A stretch of DNA of 64,000 nucleotides, from the NCBI GenBank assembly GCA_000750105.3, contig JPHH03000077.1, forward strand, positions 62,001-126,000, in the 5' to 3' direction. This DNA is from Tolypocladium sp. Sup5 PDA-1. Lineage: Eukaryota; Ascomycota; Sordariomycetes; Hypocreales; Ophiocordycipitaceae. A program made the position numbers and the translations under genes. Positions 43,981 through 55,431 of this stretch are shown piece after piece; the first letter of the stretch is position 1; each line of letters opens with the position of its first letter. The notes beneath the pieces were generated by a model that was not told where the DNA came from, made no database searches, and saw only the letters and a list, made by a program, of their open reading frames with translations.

Positions 43981-46363
43981 GATGTCTCAGGTCGTCGCGG
44001 GTCCTGAGAGGCTCAACGCTCAGCATTTGAGACTGTAACTTGCGCAGACGCTTCGATCCAGAAGAACCTGCGAATGCTGACCCAACTGGCCTTGTTATAC
44101 CTGAACAGCTCTTTCTTCGGGGCATAATTCATCATCTTGTCGACGTTCATATACGTCCAGGGGTCCTGGAATGTTCCACCAATCAACCGTTGTCCTCCCA
44201 CAGGGTCTCTCCACGAATGGCTATTCAACTCCGCTGCGTGTCCTCCAGCCAGGACGGTAATTCCTCTTCTTCTTTGTCATTTTCTTGCTGTCGCGGGACG
44301 TGGCCGCTCATGTGGCGTTTTCATCGACTTTTGTCGCTTCGGGTGTTGCGGCCTTGACTGGTGACATGGAGCTTTTGTGATAACTGGCAAGACACCAGGA
44401 GCCCCGAGTTATTAGCACAGCTTTTCAGCGGCGGCAGCTCGTGTAAGAGTCCAAACCGGCGATCCGAGGGTGCAGTTGCGTCTTCGAAATCGAAACAACC
44501 GAATTGCCAATTGCTGCAGAGAAGAAAGAGACCAAAAGGGGCTGCAGAGAAGAATCGTGTTTTTGTGCCTCGAAGGGGTGATGCCAACCTGATTTGTAGC
44601 CGTCGCTCTTCTCTAGAGCATCTGCGTACGACTTGGGGCACATGTGTGAGTGCAGACAAGTTCAATGGACCGCTTTTAAATCTCTACTTCTGGTTACAAA
44701 GAAGCCACAGCCAAGAGACTGTAGTACTGAATCGACTGAATCGACTACTCCGTAGCATCCGCTTGCTTTAGGTGGTACGATGGGTAAAGCATTCCACAGC
44801 TCGTGCTCCCCAATGCCCGCTCTGAGTTAGTCCCAGGACTCCCAGCCTCCTCCGTCTCGACGCGTCTCGACCGTCCGCGCATCACACCATGGAGGCGCAC
44901 TGGCTTGGGAATCAAGGTCATATCAGCTGCTCGTTGCATATCGCTTTTTGGAGTAACTCGTTTTTCTCAATGATAAAGAAATTACTAAAGCAGATGGAAA
45001 GATGGTTGGTCGCTCGCGATCGGAGCCTCCCCAATTGCCGTGTCAGGACCGCGTGCCGAGCTGCCATCCTTGACTCGAGTTGATCGACATTGTAAGACAC
45101 TTACCCCGGATTCCCGCATCTCCAAAATGGCCATGACATTCGGCCATTGTACGGATACGAAGTTCTTTGTACGAAAGAACTTGTAATTTTTAATGAGAAA
45201 TATATACGAGAATTGTTCATAGCTCTTTGCTCACCGCGCGTGAGAAGCACTCGCCTTCATCAACCAGAACTACTCGCTTGTTAGCCGTCGAGTTCAAGAT
45301 ACTGTCTGTATCCGTACTTCGTACCGTTGTTCCATCCGGCCTTTGCCACGGCATCTTTCCCCGCTCAATTGGGGGCGGTCGGGCCCCTGCCGTGCTCCGG
45401 GGTCCGACGCTACGTAGACTCCGTAGAAGCAGACCACACATCGCAACACATTGACACGGACACAGCATCGGGCATTAACCCGCACAAGTGACAACTCAAC
45501 TCACTGGCCTCATTATCACCTTGTGCCCCCAGATAGAGTTGCCTAGTGGCCGCCGTCCCCACGAACCAGCATTTCGTGAGCGCCAATCACCGCCTGGGTC
45601 CCAGCGCCAGCACTCGGACGAAAGGGATATGTGGGGGACCTGGGGAAGCGCATCGCTAGCCTCGAGGCTCGAGCCAATCCATGGCACTCGAAACGTTCGA
45701 TATTGCCTGGCGGGCGGGTGCTTCCCTCCATTGAGCTGAGACATGCTGGGAATGGCGTCTTGATGTGAAGGCGGCAGCTGGAAAACCGTTGAGAGTCGTG
45801 ACTCGTGAGTGGCAGTGGGTGCTCGCCCCTGTGGCAAACCAGCGGCATGCCCTGGAAGTGAGGCCCGTCAGCCACCGACCGGCAGATCAGGCGGATGGGA
45901 GGGAGGCTGCTGTCGGCCAGACGGCGATTAGCAGGATCGGTCCCCCTCGAGTCTCCTTCTGTCCCACCTAGCGGCCCAGGCCAGAGCTCGAGGCAACTCT
46001 GGAGACGGAGCTCGAGCTATGCTGTTGACCGCCGGACCGGGTCAAAGGAGCGGGCGTACCTCCTCGCGGCCCCGTGCCATCTGGAAACACGATGGAGCCG
46101 TGGCAAGAAGCGGGAGACGTGTGCTGCAGGGGCCAGTATTTGTTGGGGGCCATCGTCATACATGTACTTGTATATAGAGTAGGTCGTCCCTATGACACTC
46201 CGCTTTTGCCCCCTTTCCCCTTGACTGTCGACTTAACTCGCCCATGCTTCATCGCCACTAGCCGAGAAAGCATTAAAAGGCAAGAACTGAGAAACAGAGA
46301 CAGAAAAGGAAAGAGCAAGAGAAGAGCCAATACACCAATACTCAAGACCAATCGCTGCCCAGC
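43981..46363. other. Divergent intergenic region between lyase and transporter genes
   Basis: 2.4 kb shared upstream region. It has a TACTCCGTA motif at 44746-44754 and a short direct repeat AATCGACT near 44730. No gene is supported. Confidence 0.55.
46171..46177 (+). promoter_or_regulatory. Candidate TATA box of the GPR1/FUN34/YaaH gene
   Basis: TATATAG about 190 nt upstream of ATG 46364; the distance allows a leader of ordinary fungal length. Confidence 0.35.
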
Positions 46364-47470
46364 ATGTCCGAGGAAGAAGGACGGAGCCAGAAGAACGGCG
46401 GCTACAGCGGCGACGAGGACCGCATGGAGACGCTCAACAAGTTCCGCTCCGCCGCGAGCATCTCCATGAGCCCCGAGCTGTTTGAGAAGCTGTACCTCTC
46501 GCCGCAGAACAAGATCAAGGGCGAGCTACGGAGGACTTTCGGAAACCCGACTCCCATGTGCGTCCGAGTCTTCCGGTCTACACGAGCCTTTTCTCACTGG
46601 CGCTGACGTCTCCGGTACAGCGGCTTGGCTGGCTTCCTGCTTTCCTTGACCCCGTTGTCGATGGACCTCATGGGATGGCGAGGCGCCGGTGGCAATGGCG
46701 CGGCAAGCATGTAAGTCTTCCGCCGTAGTTGGCCATGTCATAGCTCCCCCAGTCTAACAATCCCTCGGTTCAGTGGCGTGTACTTCTTCCAGGGCGGTAT
46801 CCTCATGACCCTTGGCGGCATCCTCGAATGGATCCTCGGAAACACCTTCCCGGCCGTCGTCTTCTGCGTCTTCGGAACCTTCTGGCTCGCCTACGCGGGG
46901 ACGCTGAATCCGTCCTTTGCCGCGTTTGCATCGTATGCGCCTCCCGATGCGACGTCGCCGGCCGAGGGATTGACTACGCCGGGCTTCAACGCCAGTCTTG
47001 GTAAGAGATCATGTGTCAATTCAGTCTTTGCAACTTCCAGTTCAGCGGTTAAATGGAAAGCTAACCCGGTCAGCGTACTGGTTCCTCTTCATGGGCCTCA
47101 TCTGCTTCGTCTTCCTTATCTGCTCCCTGCGGACCAACATCTGCTTCTTCGTCATCTTCCTGACCCTCGTGATCGCCTTCGGGCTCCTCACGGGCGCCTT
47201 CCTCGCCAACGCCGCCGACTACACGGGCAACGCGAACTTTGCGAAGAAACTCGTCGTGGTAGGGAATCACACCAAGAATTTGCGGTTTAACGCTCTCAAC
47301 TGCTGACATGGAACTAGGGCGCCGGTGCTTCGACTTTTGTAACGTGCTGGGCGGGGTGGTACATCTTCCTCGCTGTCCTGCTCGCCGCGGTCGATTTCCC
47401 GATCCAGATCCCCGTCGGCGACTTGAGCACAGTCATCAAGGGCAAGACGGAGAAGTACAAGGGGGCTTGA
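46364..47470 (+). CDS. GPR1/FUN34/YaaH-family membrane protein (AlcS-like acetate transporter family)
   Basis: Predicted 282 residues from five exons: 46364-46557, 46621-46710, 46774-47000, 47074-47258 and 47318-47470. Every phase fits, with joins NPTP-IGLAGF, AAS-IGVYFF, NASL-AYWFL and KLVV-GAGAS. A short polar N-terminus precedes six hydrophobic helices. The family signature NPxPxGL is present as NPTPIGLAGF. The helix sequence GVYFFQGGILMTLGGILEWI and the following NTFPAVVFCVFGTFWLAYA are typical of the filamentous-fungal AlcS-like branch. Members carry acetate or related small acids, or act as sensors, at the plasma membrane. Its own substrate is inferred at best. An AATAAA stands about 200 nt after the stop. 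Confidence 0.92.
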
Positions 47471-48871
47471 AGCAGAAGGTTCCAGATATGGAAGGTACCC
47501 CGTGATAATCGCTGTCATTTTGGGCTGGGGGATGGACGGTCTACTGCCACGGTAGCAGGGTCGTTGCCGGCCAGGGCTGTGCGGGAGGAGTTGGGGTCAT
47601 AATATGAAGGCCGCGCTTACATACAACAGACCGACCTGGTTTAATGACGACAATGTGATCCTATGGTAGCATAATAAAAAGTTTGTCAGACAGCTGCCGC
47701 AGTTAGCGTTTATGACTCTGCGAGACATGTCTGCCCGTGTAAGTGACTGCGATGAAATGTTGGCAGCCATATACTGCTATCGCATGTTGCTCCAGTATTC
47801 CCAGTTCAAGATTTTAGGAACACGGAAGAATAGTCGTCAAATCTATTGTATTTCTTTTTATGGAGTTAGCAGTGAGCAATTTGCTTGTTTTTGTTGCCGT
47901 TCGTTGAGTCTATTGCCATTGCGTTGCGTTTTTGCGAACACCACAGTAGAGCGTCTTGCCCTATACCTTAGGCTGCGCATCATGAGTCCCTTTCAGTGAC
48001 CACACGGACTATTCACATACTTCAAATTTCTCATATATCGTCCCATACTTTTTTGAAACTGATTGGGACTCTTTTTGTTATCGTACCAGTAACCACGGGT
48101 TGCTCATACATGGACGGTTGGTCACTTCCGGATATCTCTTATGTAACTCAAGAATTTGTTCAATATAGCAGCCTTAATTTTACTAGATGAAAAGTTGACA
48201 TTAACAAGACTTCTAATAAGATCACAAAACATTCAGCTTCAAGTTTAAACCACGTCCTATAGCATGGCAATGGCCATAGGAAAAGAGACTTTCAATATGT
48301 AACTTCGCGCCAACGCCCAAGCTATTCGCAGGCACGAACTCGTATCCTCGGTCCTGTGACCTCCGTCCTGTGAGTGTGCATACAATCTGCCCCTGAGAGA
48401 CGACTCTCAATTATAGAGTACTAGGCCATAGAAGAGGATGACTATAATGTATGCGCACATATTCCCCTAACAATTGGCTCTCCGGCAGTTGACAATGGAC
48501 TGCATGTAGGGATGGACAGTAGGAGCTCACTACGTCAGGGCAAACGCAACAAATCATTTTCTCGATCAAAGCAAGAGGCATAAGGGATCATGTCGGTACG
48601 CTGTCTAGCCGTGAGAACGCAGCCCCAAATCAAGAATAGTTGTTGCAGCTCTCCTTCCCCGGGATGAAGCATAGGATACGGACGTCACCTCTCTTGCTCC
48701 ATATCTGACGGCTATCTGACCCCGTTGCCTGTCACAGCCTTCACTACTCCATTCAATCCATCCGATATTTCCTGTTGTTACTTCATACAATCAGTTTCCT
48801 TTTTTCCATCCAAGTCCCGAGCCATCAACCGGCCCAAGTACCTCACAAGCCTCACTTCCACCCCCTACACA
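47471..48871. other. Intergenic, AT-rich stretch
   Basis: From about 47640 to 48280 the DNA is visibly richer in A and T than the surrounding window, with T-runs and no good frame. It could be 3' untranslated sequence, a degraded element or simply neutral DNA. I cannot identify any transposon end or repeat. Confidence 0.5.
47673..47678 (+). terminator. Candidate polyadenylation signal AATAAA
   Basis: AATAAA 203 nt after the stop of the transporter gene on the same strand. Fungal genes often lack a strict signal, so this is suggestive only. Confidence 0.35.
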
Positions 48872-49192
48872 ATGCTACCCTCCCAAGACACCACCCCGGC
48901 CTCTCACCTCTCACCTCACATCCCATCATCTAATGCACCTCTCCCAAAACTCACAACCCCCCAAGACACCACCGCAACCCCCCATCGCAACCACCCCGCA
49001 CCATGTCTCACCCCGCTGCTCGCCCGCATCCCAGTCCGCATACACAACGAAGCCAGTGACCACGCCACCGAACTAGTCAGTTAGTCTTGCTAGTCTACCC
49101 TGCCTGTATCGCGCTCGTTTTGACTGAGAAAACAGCCCGACGAGACTGCGACAACGCCTAGTTCGAGAACCGCGGCGTTTGACGGCGGGTGA
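48872..49192 (+). CDS. Possible small two-exon gene, Thr/Pro-rich hypothetical protein
   Basis: ATG 48872 opens 68 codons ending ...ASDHATEL at 49075. A GTCAGT donor at 49076 and a TGACTGA branch just before ACAG at 49132-49135 give a 60-nt intron. Splicing is phase 0 and continues PDETATTPSSRTAAFDGG to a TGA at 49192, total 86 residues. Without splicing the frame stops two codons after the donor. The protein is rich in Thr and Pro with no signal peptide or domain. A further GTGAGA donor overlaps the stop, so more exons are possible. Evidence is only the matching splice signals and composition. Confidence 0.3.
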
Positions 49193-49642
49193 GACGAGTT
49201 CCACTGCAACATGGCTGCCTCGCCTCTGCTTGCGTTGCATGGGCAGTGGAGGAACTGCGCTGGCTGGAGCCTTGCTTTTATGTGACAGATGGTGCGTTAG
49301 TCGGTTGGATGCCATGCCCATTCCGCAACGAGTGTAGTACATAGCACCGTGAGTCTGGCCCTGGAGGCGCCGGGCTTCAGCTCCGTCGATCGGCCGAGAA
49401 CGATCCCGGGGGTTCCACCGCGGGGCTCCGGTCTTCCGGACCGACGTTGCGGCCCCGGACCTACGGGCACGCCGGATGTGAGCAGGATACTCGCCAGGTT
49501 TTAGAAATACCGTCGCAGCATCAATTTAATGGCGAATGGGGTATATAGAGTGTACATGGCCCAACTGAAGGGTAAAATCCATCTCTTCCGGCGTATGACC
49601 AGGCTAATGTATACAGGAGCACCGAGCTCGTCTCTCACCTTC
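49193..49642. other. Intergenic region 3' of the F-box-like/LRR gene
   Basis: 450 nt without a supported gene; likely 3' sequence of the minus-strand gene ending at 49643. Confidence 0.5.
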
Positions 49643-52029
49643 TCATCTCCAGTACTGTGATGGACGCGCATCAGGTAGCCTTTTCGACATAGACACCTTC
49701 AACGTGCCCGTCCAGAAAAAGTGCGGCTCTCCCAGCGGAACACGCAACCCCCCATCTCCAGCCCGCTTCTGCAACTCTAAATACTTGGCCCTCCCGGCAA
49801 GTCGGTACGCCCTCAGTTCGTCCAGCACATCCCTCATTCCAGCTAAATCCGCTCGAGCTGGAGCATTCAACTCACGCGGCATCACCGCGGCGCACCACGC
49901 TGTTTGGAAAATGAATGACTTGTCAGGCGCGCCAGCGGCGATCTGGCTTGGTGTTGCGGGCCCTACACCATCTCTCAGGCCGTCATCGACAACCAGCCGT
50001 CTGTACTCATCGAGCACTTCGTTGGAGCCTGGAGCCGGCCCAGTCCAGCCTTGAAGCGAGAAAACTTCTCCATTCCACTCGCCATCATATGTTACAGACT
50101 CTTTGTCTCGGCCGAACCCAGAGGGGTGGGCGTCGTTGGCCACAGTACTGGAATGAGCAGCCGTTCTAGCGCGAGGCCGCGAAGCTGTGGCTGGCTGCCG
50201 CTTTTTTGTCCGCTCGTCATCGAAGAAGCTGAATCCTTGTTCGCCGCTGTTCATCAATTCCTCCGCATCCAAGTCTTCAGACGTGGAGAAGCCGTCTTCC
50301 ATCGGGTCTGGTTCAAACTCTAAGGCGAGGTGTCTCAGACCCTGCAGTAGGCTGGGCCCGCGCCACGATGAAGACGCGCCAGCAGCCGCGTCCTGGATCG
50401 TGCGCTCCTGAATGGAGAGCAACTTGATGAAATTAATGAGCCTTGCAGCTAGCGGGCCAGATGAGCGGCGGGGGAGGCAAGTCAGGGTCAAGGATGCCAA
50501 TCGGGGATTCATGTCTGGCACAAACACTTGGGGATACGCCATGTCGACTCGATAGAGGATCGAGGTCTCTGCTAGGTATACCTGCGCCATGGTTGACAAG
50601 CCATCAACTTCAAGTGTAGGCACGTGAGTGACAAGAGAGTGATGGATTCGAAGGACCCGGAGGTTGGATGAAAACACAGGGCGGAACAAATAAGCCGCAC
50701 CGAGAATGCCATATAGATTGGCGGATTCGGGCCACCGATTAGATCCAGGGCTAGAAGCAGGCAGCAGTGGCATGGAGTCACAGGTAAAGTCCTCTAAATG
50801 TCCCGACGATATGCGTAGTAGCTTTTGGATGCCGAAAGACGACACCTTGGTGTTCGACAATCGCAAGTGGGTGATGCCGCGCGAGGTGCGAAAGGCGTCC
50901 ACTTCCAGGTCTGTATCATCCTTTGAAAGAACACGGGCAGCGCTCTCGGCCAAGTCCTTGCGGATGGAAGACCTACCGTTGGACCGGAACGCGTGAAATT
51001 CCTGCGGTCCGGCGTTCGCCATATACACCGGAGCATCGACAAAGTGTCTCTCAGGGTGAGCAAACGTTCCGCTCCACTCCGACTCCTCGATAGTGAAGAA
51101 CTGCCCATGCTCAGGGGTGCCGTGAGAAACGGGGACCACGTTGCCCTCGACACGAAAATAGGCATCGGAGCGAAGGCGTGCAGGGGCGATGCAACAGTCG
51201 CGCAGCTTCTGAATGACGGCGTCCGTGATCTTGTTGTCACTCAGGTCCAAGCTCCACAGTCGATGCAAAAACCTCCTGACGAGGGTGTTCAGCGTCGAGT
51301 CATCGATCTCCCGCCCCCTGACTTTCAAGATACGTAGATCAGGTACAAGCGTCGGCTGCAGCAGCGGCAAGATTGAGCCCGGCACGCCCGAGGCGTCGAG
51401 ATAGACTAGCTTCTGGAGACAAGGCGAACTGAACAGGGTGTTCGGCAGGTAAAAAGGGCAGTCGGCAATGCTGAGCAGCCGTGGACGATGTTGCGGGGAA
51501 GAGAGCAGGGACCCAATCAGGAATCCTGGATCCAGGTCGGCTTGGCCGTCGAGCAAGATGGAGTCGACGTTGGGGAGGAGCTCCAGAGCCCGCTTGAAAC
51601 TCTGTCCAAGGCTCTGATCGTCGTGGTAGGATGCAAAGTGGTACGCGTCTTTGGCAAAGTCTCTTGCGTCGAGAACGCGTACGAGAGCCCGGGTCGACGG
51701 GGCAACATGGCCGAGCTTGTTGAATACAAAGTGAAGCCACCACGTTAGGTCTGCCAAAATAGCAAACAGTATCAGTGATCGTTCCCTGGCAGCAGTTGCC
51801 ACGGTAAGGTTACGGGGCGAGCGTTCAAAGACTCACCATCTCCGGGATCAAGCCCGGACAGCCGGACGGCAGCGAAGAGGTCCATCCAGAGCCGTGGCGC
51901 AAAGATGAGCCATGAGCGACGGCTCACGAGGCAAAGCGAACGGTAGTCGGCGAACTGGACATACGGCGCGACCAGCTCGAGCCAGTCCGGCCTCGTCGTA
52001 GCCTCCCGATAAGACGGCAGCGAGTCCAT
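49643..52029 (-). CDS. F-box-like / leucine-rich-repeat fungal protein, function unknown
   Basis: Predicted 766 residues from exons 52029-51837 and 51750-49643. The intron (86 nt) has donor GTGAGT and acceptor GGCAG and joins LDPGD-DLTWWL in phase. The N-terminus MDSLPSYREATTRPDWLELV and then PYVQFADYRSLCLVSRRSW (residues 20-50) look like a divergent F-box. The body has repeated leucine-rich segments (LRILKVRGREIDDSTLN, LWSLDLSDNKITDAVIQKL, ITHLRLSNTKVSSFGIQKLL), as in SCF substrate adaptors. The C-terminal 150 residues include a low-complexity patch and WTGPAPGSNEVLDEYRRL. The family is widespread in filamentous ascomycetes. A role in substrate selection for ubiquitylation is inference. The start could be further upstream (52173) but MDSLPSY fits the family best. 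Confidence 0.82.
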
Positions 52030-55000
52030 CACGGCCTCCGTGTCCACTGCAGCGCCGATCCGTCCGAGGAACAGGCAAGCAACCAGTAACGAGAAGGGGG
52101 CGTCGACGCAACGGTGGTATGTTGGTGAGCGATGAGGTGGAGCGCAGGTATCTATTCGTGGCATGCGTAGCTCGAGCGCACTGTTCTCTCCGGGGACCCT
52201 CGCATCTGGTTCTTTGCAGCGCCGGCGAGAATAGAAGTAAACAAAAGCAACAAGATGGAGAACGCCAGCACGATCCTGTACGTACCTGGCCGGCGACTGG
52301 GGTCGACCACCGGAAGAAGGGGGGGGAGTGTGCCGAGGACGCTCCAGACTTGGCTGCAGTCGAAAGCGGCGATTGCTTCTTTCGAGATGGAGCACTCGTC
52401 TCGTCGAGATGGAGGTTTGGTGATGGAGGCGCTGCTGCTTAGAGGCCCCTACTCGTGTCAGCTATCCTCTAGCTGCAGCGTGCTAATCGCGACGGGGTGA
52501 CGGCACATGGGGAGACGCATGTGGAGGGGGGATGGAAAGATGGCAGCGAGGCGAGGCGAGGCGGCGAGGTTGCAGCGGGACGCAGACCCGCGGTGTGATT
52601 GGGGGCTGGCCAGGTTGCCCAGCGCGCCTCTGCAAACGGCAGTCGGGGTGATGGCCTGATGGAGAGTAGGCGATGACGTTGGCCTCAGGGTGGTTTTGGT
52701 AGGTCGGTCAGCGGCGAGGACGTTGGGCTGCGCGAAGAAGTGACAGGTCGAGTGCTGGCGTCGGAGTTTGCATCTATGGATGTCAGCCTCATCCACGAGG
52801 TGCAGCTCGCCGACCTCCACCTACCTATCCAGTGCGGTGCGAAGTGGCTAGCGGCTAAACAGCCGCTGCAATCGCTGCAAGAAGCAGCAGCCGGAGGCAC
52901 AGATCCAGGCAGCGCCCCAGATGCGGCGGTGCCTGGCGCGTCCAACCTCGGGGGTCGCTCCAGCACTCCAGCGGGCCAAAAGACCCAGGCCCACTGTCCA
53001 CCCGCTCGCCCCCGCTATGGCGCCAACACGGGCCGCCACAGCTGGGGCGCTGTGCGTCCATCCGCCCTCCCCACAACGCCCCAAAACGCCCCAAAGCCCC
53101 GCTGCAGCCGACCCAACACGCCTCGCCCCAGGGGTTTTACCTCAATCGGGGCCGCGCTCCACCCTCTGGAGCAACCCAGATCTGCCTCCCCAGCACTGCA
53201 TCACCCCGAGTCTAAGCGTCCCGCACAGTGTTCCGAACCTGGGACGAGCCTTTGCAATGGGCAAACAATTAGACACGGTCTCTGCCTTGCACAGGCCCTG
53301 CTGCGATCCCATCCGATTCACACTGCCCGATTTGGGGTCCCTCCAGCTCCCGCCTCCCGCTGCCCAGTGTCCCGATCCGGAGCCCATCCATGCACCCACG
53401 CAGTGATCCTCGAACTCACATGGCCTGTTATGAACCACCAACCTAACATTGATAACGCCCATGGGACATAACAAGCAAATAAACAAACAAACAAAGAAAC
53501 AAGCAAGCAAGCAACAGCCGTTGCACAGCGGCCGGATTCGTTCGCTCTTTCGTTCTTTCGTTCTCGAACCGGCGGACCAACGAACCTGTATCACCACCGT
53601 AGCACAAGCAACGCCGAGAAATCAACAACGGAAGCACCGCTCGCATCATCGCTCCGAAGGTGCCGGCGTCCGATCTGACGCACCGCTGTCACGTCAACGG
53701 TCACACGCAGACAACGAGAGGCGCAAGCCAACAACCAACAACTATCTCACCGCAACCGGGTGCTTGCAACTTCTTTTTTTATATTCTCTCTTGCCCCTCG
53801 ATCTGTCACCGAACCAACAGAAAGGGGCAATGCAGCTCTTGCGTTTCTGCATCTTCGAGCCTGCGTGGCTGTTATCTTCCGAATCCTCCGTGAGCACCTA
53901 CATGCAGCAGAAACCACCGCCACTGCTGCATCCCCAAGGGACAACTTGGCACTTTTTGCGACCCTGCATGTAGAAGTGCAACACTCTCACTGGAGGCCTG
54001 AACGCACCACTCACAGCTCACCTCGGGCCCCCATTTGCTCGCTCCTCACTATCGCCAGTCGTCGTCTTTCCCCTTTTCTTTTTGTTCGTTTCCGCGTGGA
54101 AGCGTGTGCGAGTGTGTCTGTATGTTTCTTCCTGTCACACTGCAACTGCACTGCACTGCACTGCACTGCACAGACCGTAAGCACGATCCCCAAAACAAAG
54201 ACTCTCTGAGAGAAAAGCCATGCTTTTTCGCTGCACCAACCAGATCGCATACGCAGGTCACGTCGTAATAGAAACGTCCGTAGCACGAGAGAAAACTAAA
54301 CGCACAGTCTGTAGATCCCCCGCCGTGGCGTCCGCCAACTGAGTGGTCGACTTTTGCCTTTGCCCATGTACCATGCCCTGGAAGAGCTGCATCCCCCAGA
54401 AGCAACAAGCGTTGGGACCCCATGCCGCCGTGCGACTAGGCGGCCAGTTCGTCTCTCCGCCCCAGGCTCAGGCTCCCAGCCACCCCTCTTCATTCGTTCC
54501 ATCCGTTCCATCCGTTTTGGCCGTGGCAGGCAGATCTGAGACATCGCCCGAGCCCGTGGCCTGAGCTTGGGAGATGCGAGACACCCAAAAGTGACAAGGG
54601 GTGAGGGAAGTGACACAATCTGCCACATCTGCCCCGCCTCACTCTGACCGAGAGTCCAAGTTGCCAAGTGCTTGATCGTGTTTGCTCATCGTGTGGGTAT
54701 GCCAGGAGCTGCCCTGTTCCGCGTTCCCAAGACTAGATTACAGTGTACGTAGTATACTACAATACAATACTTTGGTGCTCTCGAAAAATACACTTCAGCC
54801 CCTGCAGCACCCATTACCTCGTCCGAAGCCAGGTCCTTTTCCATATGCCATCGTCCCCTCCGTTAACCATGCTGTCCGTCGTGCGAACCTCGCCCTCCCG
54901 AGGTCCATCGGTTTGAATAATGAAAAATATGTTGCCGTAGAAATCCACCGCTCCCTCCTTGGGATATCACAAAAGTGGCCCACCCACGCAGTAAAGCCTC

Positions 55001-55431
55001 CTTCCCAGTTAAACCCAAACCCAGTGACGCCTGAACATGTAGTAATTAAGACAAGAAAAAAAACATCTGCTAGAAGAGAAAAGAAGAAAAGAGTCGACCA
55101 TCCCGGATGCGGTTGAGTGATGTCAACTCCTGCGTTGGTACGGCCATGACCAACCGAGCCGTTGGTGAGAGTGATGGATGGTGGATAGTTGGTAGGTAAG
55201 GCTGCCGATGCAGCGGAAGGCGCGGGCCCTGAGCAAATACTCGGACCCTTCTCTCCTGTGCCTGTCTCTAGGCAGTCGTGTGTGTGAGTGCGAGTGTGCG
55301 AGTGTGGTCGTGTTTTGTGAGCGTATCCTCCGCAACTTGCTGCGTGTCTCGGGTCTGGCCCCACAAACGACGCCAAACCAGAGCACGCATCATCTCTCAC
55401 CAGGCACCCAAAAGCAAAGCAGGCAGTTGAA
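52030..55431. other. Intergenic region with several simple repeats
   Basis: 3.4 kb. It contains an AAACAAAC/AAGCAAGC-type stretch (about 53475-53515), a TTTCGTTC stretch near 53545-53563 and the CTGCA tandem at 54146-54170. A 243-codon plus-strand frame at 52740-53471 faces open frames on the other strand and has no motif; I do not accept it as a gene. Confidence 0.5.
54146..54170. repeat. (CTGCA)5 pentanucleotide tandem
   Basis: Five perfect CTGCA units followed by a C. Confidence 0.95.

Noticed and set aside
52740..53471. 243-codon plus-strand frame
   Set aside because: Pro/Arg/Ala-rich with no domain, open frames also on the other strand and no splice partner; probably composition.
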